A DNA stretch of 64,000 nt from Lachnospiraceae bacterium (GTDB taxonomy: Bacteria; Bacillota; Clostridia; Lachnospirales; Lachnospiraceae): NCBI GenBank assembly GCA_029053015.1, contig JAIDHX010000035.1:1-64000 (forward strand), read 5' to 3'. Position numbers and translations under genes: made by a program. The notes under the pieces are model-generated. The model did no database searches and was not told the DNA's origin. It saw only the letters and a program-made list of their open reading frames with translations. Each line of letters starts with the position of its first letter. The stretch's first letter is position 1. Below, piece after piece: positions 1 to 7,854 of the stretch.

Positions 1-106
1 CTTTTTAGGAATTTTCAGGGCTGCACTGCTGTTTTTTTGTCAAGGTTCTCTGTTTCATCAGCACTGGCTTTTGAAACTTCGTTGCTGTTCTTGCCGCAAC
101 TCATTT
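1..106. other. Non-coding left edge
   Basis: No gene is seen here. Together with the promoters at 107-230 and the tRNA-Ser terminator, the first 305 bases hold only transcription signals. A further TTGACA on the minus strand lies at 38-43, but no good -10 box follows at the usual spacing. The sequence would be the transcribed leader of whatever lies left of the window. A ribosomal RNA operon is the likeliest candidate, by inference from the promoter pair. Confidence 0.5.
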
Positions 107-135
107 AGAATATCATGAGTGCTTTTGTTTGTCAA
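107..135 (-). promoter_or_regulatory. Strong sigma-A promoter P2 facing out of the window
   Basis: On the minus strand TTGACA (130-135) is followed after exactly 17 bases by TATTCT (107-112). It is the second of two tandem promoters pointing left with no gene between them and the window edge. Confidence 0.75.
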
Positions 136-201
136 CAACTTTTTGATAAAAATTTTGATTTTTTATCCCGCCGCAATTTTACTTTTTAGCGGTGGACTTT
201 T

Positions 202-230
202 ATAATATCCCAAGTTTTACAATTTGTCAA
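202..230 (-). promoter_or_regulatory. Strong sigma-A promoter P1 facing out of the window
   Basis: On the minus strand TTGACA (225-230), a 17-base spacer and TATTAT (202-207) form a near-consensus promoter. It sits about 95 bases upstream of P2 in the same direction and just after the tRNA-Ser terminator. Tandem near-consensus promoters with a long leader are typical of rRNA operons in Firmicutes. Confidence 0.75.
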
Positions 231-305
231 TATTATACAATCAATTTTGTTCTTGATTTTACTATATTTATTTCCAAAAACAAATTCAAGGGATACACTC
301 CTTGG

Positions 306-340
306 ATAAAAATAGGAAGTGCTCTTGGAGCACTTCCTAT
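306..340 (-). terminator. Intrinsic terminator of tRNA-Ser
   Basis: A perfect 13-bp stem (312-324 with 328-340) closed by a 3-base loop is followed on the minus strand by a T-rich tail (complement of 306-311). It lies 20 bases after the 3' end of the tRNA. Confidence 0.85.
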
Positions 341-359
341 CTTGACTTTAGCTGCTAAA

Positions 360-447
360 CGGAGAAAGAGGGATTTGAACCCTCGCGCCGGTTGCCCGAC
401 CTACACCCTTAGCAGGGGCGCCTCTTCGGCCTCTTGAGTATTTCTCC
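360..447 (-). tRNA. tRNA-Ser(GCT)
   Basis: The minus strand folds as an 88-base class II tRNA: acceptor GGAGAAA (447 inward) pairs with TTTCTCC, with discriminator G at 360. The anticodon loop CTGCTAA gives anticodon GCT, reading AGC/AGU serine codons. A long variable arm is present as expected for serine. The T loop reads TTCAAAT. No CCA is encoded. It has its own consensus promoter upstream and terminator downstream. Confidence 0.95.
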
Positions 448-506
448 AAATCCGAATTGCCTCTGTCAAGTTTGATTACCATCACTAAATTCGTGATGCA
501 AAAGTT

Positions 507-535
507 ATTATACATATCAAATCCCGCTTTGTCAA
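507..535 (-). promoter_or_regulatory. Consensus promoter of tRNA-Ser
   Basis: TTGACA (530-535), 17 bases, TATAAT (507-512) on the minus strand: an exact sigma-A consensus about 60 bases upstream of the mature tRNA. A second TTGACA lies at 466-471 without a matching -10. A short dyad (CATCAC/GTGATG) lies in the leader. Confidence 0.85.
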
Positions 536-607
536 TGCCTTTTCTTGCAAATTGATTACAGAACACCGCCGCAAATCTAAACCATCGCCATAAAGCATTA
601 TCGGGAC

Positions 608-1327
608 CTATTTGGATTCTGCAAGCTGTCTGGCAATTTCCGCTTCAATCCGCCTTTTTACTTCTTCTGCAATTTCATGGGTTTTCATTCCTTTATACTC
701 TTCATAGTACATTGGCGGCAGATAAGTAAGCTTAACGGTTACTTTTTTGATGGATTTTTCATCAAAGGGCTTGAAAGAATCAATCAACGCGCATGGTACA
801 ATAGGGCACTTTGCTTTTGTTGCACTTTTAAAGCTGCCTCCTTTAAATTCCAGCAGTTGATTTCCCTTTCTGCTTCTTGTACCCTCCGGAAAAATCAGAA
901 AATTCTTGCCATTCTTTACTTCTTCCGCTACTTGATTAATAACCTGCATGGACTGTTTGATGTCTTCTCTGTCTATCGCGATAACACCCAGTGCATCGCC
1001 TACCTGTTTCAGCAAAAATACATTTCTTGCCTCTTTTTTCGTAATGTAAGTAAACGGTCTGGGCGAAGACTCTAAAAAGACCAGTCCGTCAAAAAGCCCC
1101 TGATGATTCGGAAAAAGAATGTAACCATCTTTCTTTGGCAGATTTTCTGCTCCATGGGATTCAATGATAACCCTGCCGGCATGATTTGCCCGTTTTGTCA
1201 CTTTCTTAATGTAAGCAAAAGCCTCTTCATAAGAAGCGTTATCATCCCTTCCGAATTTCCAGATACGGTACACATAGTATGGCGCAATGTAAAACAAACG
1301 TAAAACCATCAAGACAATTCTTCTCAT
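608..1327 (-). CDS. plsC: 1-acyl-sn-glycerol-3-phosphate acyltransferase family protein
   Basis: This PlsC-family enzyme would transfer an acyl chain to lysophosphatidic acid in phospholipid synthesis at the inner face of the membrane. The family motifs are visible: NHQGLFD with H75 and D80 (HX4D catalytic pair) and FPEGTRS at about 146-152, which binds the glycerol phosphate. The N-terminus is hydrophobic. Two ATGs are possible. The inner one (1327) is chosen because TGAGGT lies 5 bases before it, while the outer one (1339) has no ribosome-binding site. The product is 239 residues, normal for the family. It is last in the run HIT, fumarase alpha, fumarase beta, plsC. Confidence 0.85.
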   Translation of the reverse strand: MRRIVLMVLRLFYIAPYYVYRIWKFGRDDNASYEEAFAYIKKVTKRANHAGRVIIESHGAENLPKKDGYILFPNHQGLFDGLVFLESSPRPFTYITKKEARNVFLLKQVGDALGVIAIDREDIKQSMQVINQVAEEVKNGKNFLIFPEGTRSRKGNQLLEFKGGSFKSATKAKCPIVPCALIDSFKPFDEKSIKKVTVKLTYLPPMYYEEYKGMKTHEIAEEVKRRIEAEIARQLAESK

Positions 1328-1398
1328 TTTTGACCTCATTTCTGCGCTGTTTTATTGCACAAAGCCACTCATGGCTTACAAGTTCGTGGCATGCAACA

Positions 1399-1965
1399 TT
1401 ATAATTCGCAAGCGCTTTCAGATGCATATTCTCTGATGGCAGTTTCATACAGGTTATTTCCCTCCGCATCCGCTACCACAATAACCGGAAAATTCACAAC
1501 CTCCAGCCTGCGTATTGCTTCGGTGCCTAAATCTTCATATGCCACCAGCTCCGACGCCGTAATGGACTTTGACAGAAGCGCACCCGCGCCTCCTACGGCG
1601 GCAAAATAGACTGCTCCGTTTCTGACAATTGCATCCCGCACTTCCTGAGAACGTTTTCCTTTGCCTATCATTCCCTTTAATCCCAAATCGAGCAAAGTGG
1701 GCGCATATTTATCCATTCTGCTTGCCGTTGTCGGTCCCGCCGATCCAATCGGTCTGCCTTCCCTCGCCGGTGAAGGCCCCATGTAATATATGATGGCATC
1801 CTTCAGTTCTATCGGCAGATTTCCGCCAGTCTCAAGTGCTTCCTGCATTCTTTTATGCGCTGCGTCACGCGCAGTAAATATTGTACCGGTGATATATACA
1901 TAATCTCCGGCTCTTAACTCCCTCGCCTTTTCTTCTGTCAATGGAGTGTGTATATGTTTATCCAT
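1399..1965 (-). CDS. Class I fumarate hydratase, beta subunit
   Basis: The 188-residue protein matches the C-terminal (beta) half of class I, iron-sulfur fumarases, which interconvert fumarate and malate. The stretch GSAGPTTASRMDKYAP near residue 74-89 and the following GLKGMIGKGKRS are diagnostic for this half. The alpha subunit gene lies 35 bases upstream, so the pair forms the split two-subunit enzyme usual in Clostridia. Tartrate dehydratase has the same fold and cannot be excluded from sequence alone, but fumarase is far more common in this setting. Confidence 0.85.
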   Translation of the reverse strand: MDKHIHTPLTEEKARELRAGDYVYITGTIFTARDAAHKRMQEALETGGNLPIELKDAIIYYMGPSPAREGRPIGSAGPTTASRMDKYAPTLLDLGLKGMIGKGKRSQEVRDAIVRNGAVYFAAVGGAGALLSKSITASELVAYEDLGTEAIRRLEVVNFPVIVVADAEGNNLYETAIREYASESACEL

Positions 1966-2000
1966 CGCTGTATTCTACCTCTCCGCTTTATGACAACCTC

Positions 2001-2843
2001 TTATAGTATTCTTGTTACATGCCGGTTGACATGACAACATATATTAACGGCGACCGGCAATCCGGCTATATGTGTGGGATATGTTTCCACATTAACCGCC
2101 AATGCTGTTACCGTGCCGCCCAATCCGCCCGGTCCTATCCCCAGACAGTTGATTTTTTGCAGCATTTCCTCCTCCATCTCTTTTACATAAGGGATTTCTG
2201 AGTGCTCATTTACCGGTCTCGTCAACGCTTTCTTTGCCAAAAGCGCACATTTTTCAAAGGTTCCTCCGATTCCCACACCTACTACCATAGGCGGACACGC
2301 GTTAGGGCCTGCATCCTTTACTGCAGTCAGAATCGCCTGTTTCACTCCGTCAATACCGTCCGACGGCTTCAGCATAAATATCCGGCTCATGTTTTCACTT
2401 CCAAAACCTTTTGGTGCAACAGTCACCGTAACCTTATCTCCCTCTACTATTTCGTAATGTATCACCGCCGGCGTATTATCCTTGGTATTTTCTCTTAACA
2501 AGGGATCTTTTACCACCGATTTCCGCAGGTATCCTTCTGTATACCCTTGACGTACTCCTTCATTGACAGCATCTTCCAGCAGACCACCTTCAAAATGAAC
2601 CTCCTGTCCAATCTTAAGGAAAATCACTGCCATACCGGTATCCTGACATATCGGAATCATATCTTCACCGGCAATTTGCAGGTTTTCCTGCAACTGTGCA
2701 AGAATCTGACACCCCAACGGCGCTTTTTCCACGGAAACTGCATGTTTCATTGCAGCATCCATATCCTGCGAGAGAAAATGATTTGCCTCTATGCACATTT
2801 CCTTAATGTTCTTTGTTATCTCACCTACATGAATCGTTCGCAT
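2001..2843 (-). CDS. Class I fumarate hydratase, alpha subunit
   Basis: The 280-residue protein corresponds to the N-terminal half of class I fumarase and carries the oxygen-sensitive [4Fe-4S] cluster. Conserved cysteines sit in ICQDTG (C66), NACPP (C183) and INCLGIGPGG (C233). These are the likely cluster ligands. The glycine-rich GVGIGGTFEKC region is also typical. The beta subunit follows directly. HIT lies 20 bases upstream, so transcription probably starts further up. In a fermenting anaerobe the enzyme would serve the reductive branch from malate to fumarate and succinate. Confidence 0.88.
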   Translation of the reverse strand: MRTIHVGEITKNIKEMCIEANHFLSQDMDAAMKHAVSVEKAPLGCQILAQLQENLQIAGEDMIPICQDTGMAVIFLKIGQEVHFEGGLLEDAVNEGVRQGYTEGYLRKSVVKDPLLRENTKDNTPAVIHYEIVEGDKVTVTVAPKGFGSENMSRIFMLKPSDGIDGVKQAILTAVKDAGPNACPPMVVGVGIGGTFEKCALLAKKALTRPVNEHSEIPYVKEMEEEMLQKINCLGIGPGGLGGTVTALAVNVETYPTHIAGLPVAVNICCHVNRHVTRIL

Positions 2844-2863
2844 ATTATATCCTTTAATTAAGT

Positions 2864-3274
2864 TTATTCTGTAATCTGCCTCTTTATTTCCTCTAATTCA
2901 TCCTGTGAAGCTGTAGGCTGCTCATGAAACAACTGTTGTCCGTCTCCATGATATCTTGGAATCAAATGCATATGGAAATGCATCACAGACTGACCTGCCG
3001 CTTCTCCGTTATTCTGCAGCAGATTAAATCCAACCGCCCCCAGCTTCTCCGTCATTTTTTCTGCCATTGTCTTTGCCAGCTTCATAACGCCTGCTGCTGT
3101 CTCCTGCGGAATTTCATATAAGTTTGCATAATGCTCCTTGGGAATCACTAAGGCATGTCCCTTTGTCGCAGGAGCCAAATCCAGTATCACACGAAATTGC
3201 TCGTCCTCATACAACGTTTTTGAGGGAATTTCACCAGCTGCAATTTTGCAAAAAATACAATCTTCTTTTTTCAT
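2864..3274 (-). CDS. HIT family nucleotide-binding hydrolase
   Basis: This is a 136-residue histidine-triad protein. The triad HFHMH lies at residues 99-103 and is followed by LIPRY. CIFCKI near the N-terminus (C6, C9) is the usual zinc-binding start of the HINT/Hit branch. Such enzymes hydrolyse adenosine 5'-phosphoramidates or dinucleoside polyphosphates in the cytoplasm. A GGGAGG site precedes the ATG. The gene leads the cluster with fumarase and plsC, but there is no evident functional link beyond cotranscription. Confidence 0.9.
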   Translation of the reverse strand: MKKEDCIFCKIAAGEIPSKTLYEDEQFRVILDLAPATKGHALVIPKEHYANLYEIPQETAAGVMKLAKTMAEKMTEKLGAVGFNLLQNNGEAAGQSVMHFHMHLIPRYHGDGQQLFHEQPTASQDELEEIKRQITE

Positions 3275-3326
3275 TTTTTCCTCCCATTCTACGGCATAAG
3301 CAGTATTCTTCTACAGATGCTTATGG

Positions 3327-4322
3327 CTATTTGTCTTCAAACAAAAATATCTGATCCAATGCCCTAAGCATTCTGAAATCACCCTTCATCTTCATTTCGC
3401 CTGACATAAATGCCCTCTGGAAAGTCATTCTGCCATACATAATGTCATTTATGGTTTCCTTTTCTGCATGTATTTCCACATCCGTCTGCACTTCCCCGCC
3501 AAACTTACAAATCAGCGCACCCGCACTTACCGCAAGCGTCAAAGGCACTTTTTTCTCTCCGATAAAGATTTTATAGTCAGCCTTTAAACCTGCCTGCGGC
3601 TTAAAAGACTTTTCAAAGCGCTTGATAAGCTCCTCCTCTTCCTCCTGAGAGCCTCCCATCAAATCCTTAAACATGCTGGTAAGCTCCTGTATATCCGCTT
3701 TCTGGCGCTGTACATAGCTGTCGTCGGAAGCATATTGCGAAAGCTGCTCCGACTCCTGCGGTGTTAAATCTATATTCTGCGTACTGAATACCACCTTTTT
3801 AACAGCCTGATAGCTTGCAGGAAAACTGGCCATTTTCTGATTTATCGTCCGGTACATATTTTCAGCTTTTTTCTCTATCAGCGTAATATACTCTTTATTC
3901 ATCTCAAGCTGTGTGGTATTCGCTATATAACCGCATATACCGCTGCAGGGACGTCCTCCCAGAATCTCCCACGCAGTTGAAAGCGTCAGCTTTCCGTCAC
4001 GCTCTCCATATGTGGTCGCCATGACAACAGGGCACATATATATTTTTTCTATTTTTTCCTTATCGCCGTACAGCCAGCACGAGTCCAAAAACTGAAGCAT
4101 ATACCCGCCTATGCCATACCATTCCACAGTGGCCGCCAAAATAATTCCATCTGCATTTTTTAATGTTTTTGGAAGGGTCGTAATGCGGTTTCTCTGCTCG
4201 TATAAATTATACCGCTCAACTTTCACATGCAGTTCCTCTAAAACCTCCTGCATCTTGTTAATCACAAACAAAGTAGGGTCATCAATCAAACCTCTTCCGC
4301 CGTAGTAAATATTAATGTTCAT
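3327..4322 (-). CDS. Flavodoxin-like oxidoreductase with SCP-2-like C-terminal domain
   Basis: The N-terminal 170 or so residues read as a flavodoxin-like NAD(P)H-dependent oxidoreductase fold: MNINIYYGG start, a middle ADGIILAATVEWYGIGGYM strand-loop suited to flavin binding, and a following CPVVMATTYGE. The last 100 residues (from about FIGEKKVPLTLAV to the end) resemble an SCP-2 sterol-carrier domain, including the MYGRMTFQRAFMSGEMKMKG signature. SCP-2 domains in bacteria bind lipids. The combined protein is cytoplasmic, since no signal peptide is seen. The substrate is unknown. Confidence 0.7.
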   Translation of the reverse strand: MNINIYYGGRGLIDDPTLFVINKMQEVLEELHVKVERYNLYEQRNRITTLPKTLKNADGIILAATVEWYGIGGYMLQFLDSCWLYGDKEKIEKIYMCPVVMATTYGERDGKLTLSTAWEILGGRPCSGICGYIANTTQLEMNKEYITLIEKKAENMYRTINQKMASFPASYQAVKKVVFSTQNIDLTPQESEQLSQYASDDSYVQRQKADIQELTSMFKDLMGGSQEEEEELIKRFEKSFKPQAGLKADYKIFIGEKKVPLTLAVSAGALICKFGGEVQTDVEIHAEKETINDIMYGRMTFQRAFMSGEMKMKGDFRMLRALDQIFLFEDK

Positions 4323-4386
4323 CTTTATACCTATCTGCGCGCTGCGGTGCGCACTTATACAACGGAAAATGTTCCGTTTTCATGAA

Positions 4387-5019
4387 TCAATAGTTGAATA
4401 CGCTTTTTTTATTCAACTTTTTTCGGAAAACACATATTAACAGACCCGCCAGAAATCCGGCTAAAAAACCGCCAATATGCGCGGCATTATCAATATTGTC
4501 CGTACGCACGCCGCTATACAGTGAATAAACTATCACAAAGAGAATCCTCTGCCATGTCACATTGGGCATCGATTCCGTACGGCACAAAACCATGGCCAGC
4601 AGAGCACCCACCAGTCCAAAAACCGCTCCGCTTGCACCGATAGAGCTGACATACCACCCATCGGTAAACAGCTTATAACTTAGAGAAACAACGTCGCCTC
4701 CCAAACCTGCCACAAAATATAATACTGCAAACTTCAAATGTCCAATGTCCTTTTCCATCATCATACCCAAACCGGCAAGCAGCAGCATGTTATTTGCCAG
4801 ATGATGGATATCCGCATGTAGAAACATTGATGTAATGACACCAAAATACCGTCCATCCTCCAAAAAAGACTTTGGACTCAATTCCCCTACATTATATAAC
4901 ATTTCACCTGTAAATGTACATATCAGAAATATAATAACATTTGCCGTAACCAGAAAAATTGTGATATAGGGAAGCAGCTTCAGTCTGAACCATTGTTGCT
5001 TTAACCACCTTGTATCCAT
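4387..5019 (-). CDS. Rhomboid family intramembrane serine protease
   Basis: The 210-residue protein has about six hydrophobic segments and the rhomboid catalytic residues: S130 in GASGAVFG and H181 in NAAHIGGF. The conserved HADIHHLANN element lies in the second transmembrane segment. Rhomboids cut single-pass membrane proteins within the bilayer. The gene has its own promoter 41 bases upstream and sits directly after the Tad pilus operon. Cleavage of a pilus or surface protein is therefore conceivable, but nothing shows it. Confidence 0.9.
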   Translation of the reverse strand: MDTRWLKQQWFRLKLLPYITIFLVTANVIIFLICTFTGEMLYNVGELSPKSFLEDGRYFGVITSMFLHADIHHLANNMLLLAGLGMMMEKDIGHLKFAVLYFVAGLGGDVVSLSYKLFTDGWYVSSIGASGAVFGLVGALLAMVLCRTESMPNVTWQRILFVIVYSLYSGVRTDNIDNAAHIGGFLAGFLAGLLICVFRKKLNKKSVFNY

Positions 5020-5059
5020 ATTCGCACACCTGCTCTTTTAAACAACGTTTCTGTTTTTT

Positions 5060-5088
5060 AGGGTATCATTTCTCACCTTTTATGTCAA
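5060..5088 (-). promoter_or_regulatory. Promoter of the rhomboid gene
   Basis: TTGACA (5083-5088), 17 bases, TACCCT (5060-5065) on the minus strand. The -35 box is perfect and the -10 is weak. It lies between the end of the Tad operon and the rhomboid start. Confidence 0.55.
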
Positions 5089-5114
5089 CGATAGGCGAAC
5101 ATCAACTTTCCCAG

Positions 5115-5894
5115 CTATACCTCGTCCTCCTTTTTCTTATCCGCTTTATATTCCCAGGCTTCCGCCGCAATATGTTTCTGACAGCCCTCTGTCTTTCCTT
5201 TTTTGTGCCGCCCGAAAATAAATTCGGATAAGTCTTTTTTTCTTTCCACAATAATCTCCGGTTTCTCATACTCCTGCTTTGGACAGTCAGAAATCCTTTC
5301 TTTACGTTCCTCTAATGTGTCCTTCTTTTCCTTTTCCATTTTATGACTTACCCACAGAGAAGCCATATCCTCCGGCTTAAAATCTTCCTGTATTCTATCC
5401 CACTTTGCAAAGAGGTTATAGAGAAACGCCGTGGTATCGGGCTCCTTTTCTTCTGCGTTTTCTATCAAAAAGGACATCAAATCCTCCATATTGCTCTTTT
5501 CTCGTTCTGTATAATATGGATAATACAGAAAAAATATTTTTTCCGATTCCATATTCACAAAAATACAGTCCCGACGCATAATCAAATTGCGGCTGTCCAG
5601 CAAATACTCCTTTAAAGACCATATTGCTGTCTGCAGACCGGACATAATCTTATCTACCCATTTTTCACTTATTTTCTCTTTTATAAACCATTTATCCAAT
5701 CCCTGCATCGATGAGATATCATAATAGAATCCATTTTCGCCATCCGCTGTGTACAGCATAGCCGGAAGCAGCCCTTCCAGCTTTTTTGTCGATATGATCT
5801 GCTGTTGATACCGAAGCCTGCCGCCCTCTTCCGCTTTCGTTTTTAATTTTAAATAATTGCGATTAAAACTATTTATATATTCCATCTGTAGCAT
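5115..5894 (-). CDS. DUF6382-like protein at the end of the Tad operon
   Basis: The start at 5894 is chosen because GGAGG lies 9 bases before it and it follows the TadE stop by 1 base. An earlier ATG at 5936 lies inside the TadE gene. The N-terminal 190 residues resemble DUF6382, which I recall from Lachnospiraceae Tad loci. The C-terminal third is highly charged (many K and E) and would be cytoplasmic. Related proteins in such loci usually continue into an FHA phosphopeptide-binding domain. None is visible here. The function is unknown; a cytoplasmic role in pilus assembly or its control is inferred from position only. Confidence 0.6.
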   Translation of the reverse strand: MLQMEYINSFNRNYLKLKTKAEEGGRLRYQQQIISTKKLEGLLPAMLYTADGENGFYYDISSMQGLDKWFIKEKISEKWVDKIMSGLQTAIWSLKEYLLDSRNLIMRRDCIFVNMESEKIFFLYYPYYTEREKSNMEDLMSFLIENAEEKEPDTTAFLYNLFAKWDRIQEDFKPEDMASLWVSHKMEKEKKDTLEERKERISDCPKQEYEKPEIIVERKKDLSEFIFGRHKKGKTEGCQKHIAAEAWEYKADKKKEDEV

Positions 5895-5895
5895 A

Positions 5896-6348
5896 TTAAA
5901 AATCCTCCAGCATACGACACATCCTGATAAAAACAACCGGATTTATACATTTACTTTCTACGTTTTCTAAAATTTCCCATTTTTCTTTTCCAAGCAATTT
6001 TGCCAGACCGCGAAACGGCATTGCTATCTGACCGCTTATCGTTACCTTGACCTTACTCTGCACGGTTATGGCAATTGTATAATCTGTTGCAATATACTTA
6101 TCCTCTGCCAGCCTTGCAATCGTATCCGCCACCATGTTATAAACCTTTTGGTTATCATCCCGATAGATACTGCTTCCGGCAAGTGCAGCCCGATACGCAT
6201 CCTGTTTCATCAGACACCTGTCATACCAGTAAAATCCGGCATAAATGATAAAGACGCAGACATACAGCACAATCGGCATAATCAAGGTTGCTTCCACGGT
6301 AAAATAGCCTTCCACGCACAGGTTCCTTTCATCAGATTTCTTTCCCAT
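5896..6348 (-). CDS. TadE-like pseudopilin
   Basis: The protein has a short basic leader, then GYFTVEATLIMPIVLYV, the TadE pattern of a prepilin cleavage site (after G, with E at +5) followed by a single transmembrane helix. The remaining 100 residues would be outside the membrane. TadE proteins are minor pseudopilins needed for Flp pilus assembly. The start at 6348 is an ATG with GGGAGG 8 bases upstream. A longer TTG-initiated frame has no support. It lies between a prepilin peptidase gene and the DUF6382 gene in one transcript. Confidence 0.75.
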   Translation of the reverse strand: MGKKSDERNLCVEGYFTVEATLIMPIVLYVCVFIIYAGFYWYDRCLMKQDAYRAALAGSSIYRDDNQKVYNMVADTIARLAEDKYIATDYTIAITVQSKVKVTISGQIAMPFRGLAKLLGKEKWEILENVESKCINPVVFIRMCRMLEDF

Positions 6349-6372
6349 TCCAACGACCTCCCTCAAACTTTT

Positions 6373-6807
6373 TCACCGAAGAAACAGCATCACGATTCTT
6401 GCAGCCAGCAAAAACGGTACGAAGGGAATACAACTCTGCTTGTCCGCTTTTTTGACAATCAAAAGACCAACGGCAAACAAAGACTGCAAAAATAATCCTG
6501 TACAGAACACCAGAAACGCGGTTCCTGCTCCCTCCATACACCCCAAAATCATAAGCACGATGCCATCGCCGTACCCTATTTTCTTTTCTGTCAGAAAAGA
6601 AAGCACGACCAAAATGGCGCCCGGCGCTATCCCGGTCAGGATAAAAAGCAGCGTTTGTGATATCCCCGTCTCTGCCACTTTGAAAACCAGTCCGACAACG
6701 GACCATATTCCTCCTGCGCCTAAAACTGCAAATGGTATTTTTTTACTTTTTACATCAAAAATACCTCCTGCTGCCAGCAATCCGACAGCTCCTGCCATTC
6801 CAAACAT
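6373..6807 (-). CDS. Prepilin peptidase, A24 family (TadV/CpaA-like), second copy
   Basis: This is a 144-residue membrane protein with the two catalytic aspartates of A24 aspartic peptidases, in GIFDVKSKKIP near the N-terminus and in KKIGYGDG. It would cleave the leader of Flp pilin and TadE-like proteins at the cytoplasmic membrane face. GGGAGG lies 8 bases before the ATG. A separate A24 peptidase starts the operon at 14480, so this locus has two, which share only the motifs. The position between two TadE-like genes suggests it may serve these substrates. Confidence 0.8.
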   Translation of the reverse strand: MFGMAGAVGLLAAGGIFDVKSKKIPFAVLGAGGIWSVVGLVFKVAETGISQTLLFILTGIAPGAILVVLSFLTEKKIGYGDGIVLMILGCMEGAGTAFLVFCTGLFLQSLFAVGLLIVKKADKQSCIPFVPFLLAARIVMLFLR

Positions 6808-6811
6808 AATC

Positions 6812-7837
6812 TTACCTCCCGCACCGCGAACACATTCTATAGTGTTTTTCTGCCTCCGGACGAGGCATTGTCATAATTGTTCTTTTTAGCCCGCTGCATT
6901 CTAAACTCTGGTGATACCGGTTTCCTGTCGGTGTAATGTAAACGCTCCCTGTTCCATCCTCTACGCATATCTCACAGGGCGTGTATTTTTCCCTGTATTC
7001 GTTCCTGATTTTTTCTGTTTCCTCTAACTCAATTTCCCTAATTGACAGATGAATGTGGCTGCAGCTTCTTTCCAAATGGTATACCTGCGCATTTTCCGCT
7101 ACGTATACGTATTCAACCTGTGTTTCCTCTCCGCTCTTTCCCTCCACATCATAACCCGTCCACGCTCTCCCGTAATATCTGCTGTAAAACGCAGCCGGAC
7201 GAAAACCGGCAATTCCAATAAATGGGGATACAGCATAGGATGCTGTCAAATCTATAATGTCACCATGCTGCAGAATAGAAGAATCCAGATAGAAAATCCC
7301 CTGACTTCCTCCCACAAGCGGCGAAGAATCCAAATAGTCCACGCCTGCCAGTTCCTCCACCCTCCCCTTCACGTACAAATAAGAGAACGCTGCGTTTTCG
7401 ACAAATGCCTCAAGACCGGTATCCTCTTCCTCCTGCATAATTTTGTCATAGGCGTAAGCATAGATGGACAATTCTCTGCCTACCTCCCGCAATGACGAGA
7501 GCAGCGTGCTATGCAGCCTGTATATTTCTATCATCCAAAGTATGTTCAGAAAGAAAAATAAAAAGAGCGGCAGTACAATCGCTGCTTCCACCGTCATACT
7601 TCCCTGGCAGGCTTTTCTTTTTACGCCGGCTCCCTTTTCTGCCAGTTTTCTTTTTAGGAAAGAGAGCGTGGAAATCCCCTTTATGAGATTTATTTTCTGC
7701 AATTTGACATTAGCAATTATATTTGAGGAGTTTTTGGGAATTCCAAGGGAGAAATTTCCAATAGATGTTTGAGTAAAAGAAGGCTGTTGTGTGCTGGTTT
7801 TTATTTTGTTGTTCTTTCTCATAAAGGGGATTTCCAC
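6812..7837 (-). CDS. Long TadE-like surface protein with cysteine-rich C-terminal repeats
   Basis: After an unusual 75-residue N-terminus comes KRKACQGSMTVEAAIVLPLF, a TadE-type leader and membrane helix (E at +5 after G). The C-terminal 100 residues contain two related units, VYHLERSCSHIH...YTPCEIC and RYHQSLECSGLK...YRMCSRC, each with a Y-H-C and C-x-x-C pattern like small zinc-binding surface motifs. The start is GTG at 7837, with AGGAAAG 8 bases upstream. That start, its binding site and the next 50 codons lie in the inverted-repeat element at 7654-7851. The normal family leader is under 30 residues, so the N-terminus is odd and may be switchable. Confidence 0.65.
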   Translation of the reverse strand: MEIPFMRKNNKIKTSTQQPSFTQTSIGNFSLGIPKNSSNIIANVKLQKINLIKGISTLSFLKRKLAEKGAGVKRKACQGSMTVEAAIVLPLFLFFFLNILWMIEIYRLHSTLLSSLREVGRELSIYAYAYDKIMQEEEDTGLEAFVENAAFSYLYVKGRVEELAGVDYLDSSPLVGGSQGIFYLDSSILQHGDIIDLTASYAVSPFIGIAGFRPAAFYSRYYGRAWTGYDVEGKSGEETQVEYVYVAENAQVYHLERSCSHIHLSIREIELEETEKIRNEYREKYTPCEICVEDGTGSVYITPTGNRYHQSLECSGLKRTIMTMPRPEAEKHYRMCSRCGR

Positions 7838-7851
7838 GCTCTCTTTCCTAA
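7654..7851. repeat. 198-bp element with perfect 35-bp inverted repeats (candidate inverton)
   Basis: The sequence 7654-7688 is the exact reverse complement of 7817-7851. The 128 bases between are visibly more A+T rich than the flanking genes. Both arms contain the AGGAAAG...GTG translation start. In the present orientation the reading frame passes through to the TadE-like gene. If the centre were inverted, the same GTG would read a 34-residue peptide ending at TGA. No short direct duplication flanks the element, and no recombinase gene is in the window. Confidence 0.75.
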
Positions 7852-7854
7852 CGT

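Noticed and set aside
192..437. Plus-strand 81-residue open frame
   Set aside because: It runs through the tRNA-Ser gene and its terminator in antisense.
4359..4383. Short palindrome ACGGAA/TTCCGT after the rhomboid gene as a terminator
   Set aside because: The stem is short and no T-run follows, so it was not listed.
7654..7851. Miniature transposable element (MITE) as explanation of the inverted repeats
   Set aside because: No target-site duplication flanks the arms, and no second copy is seen in the window. It is not ruled out, but the inversion model explains the shared translation start better.
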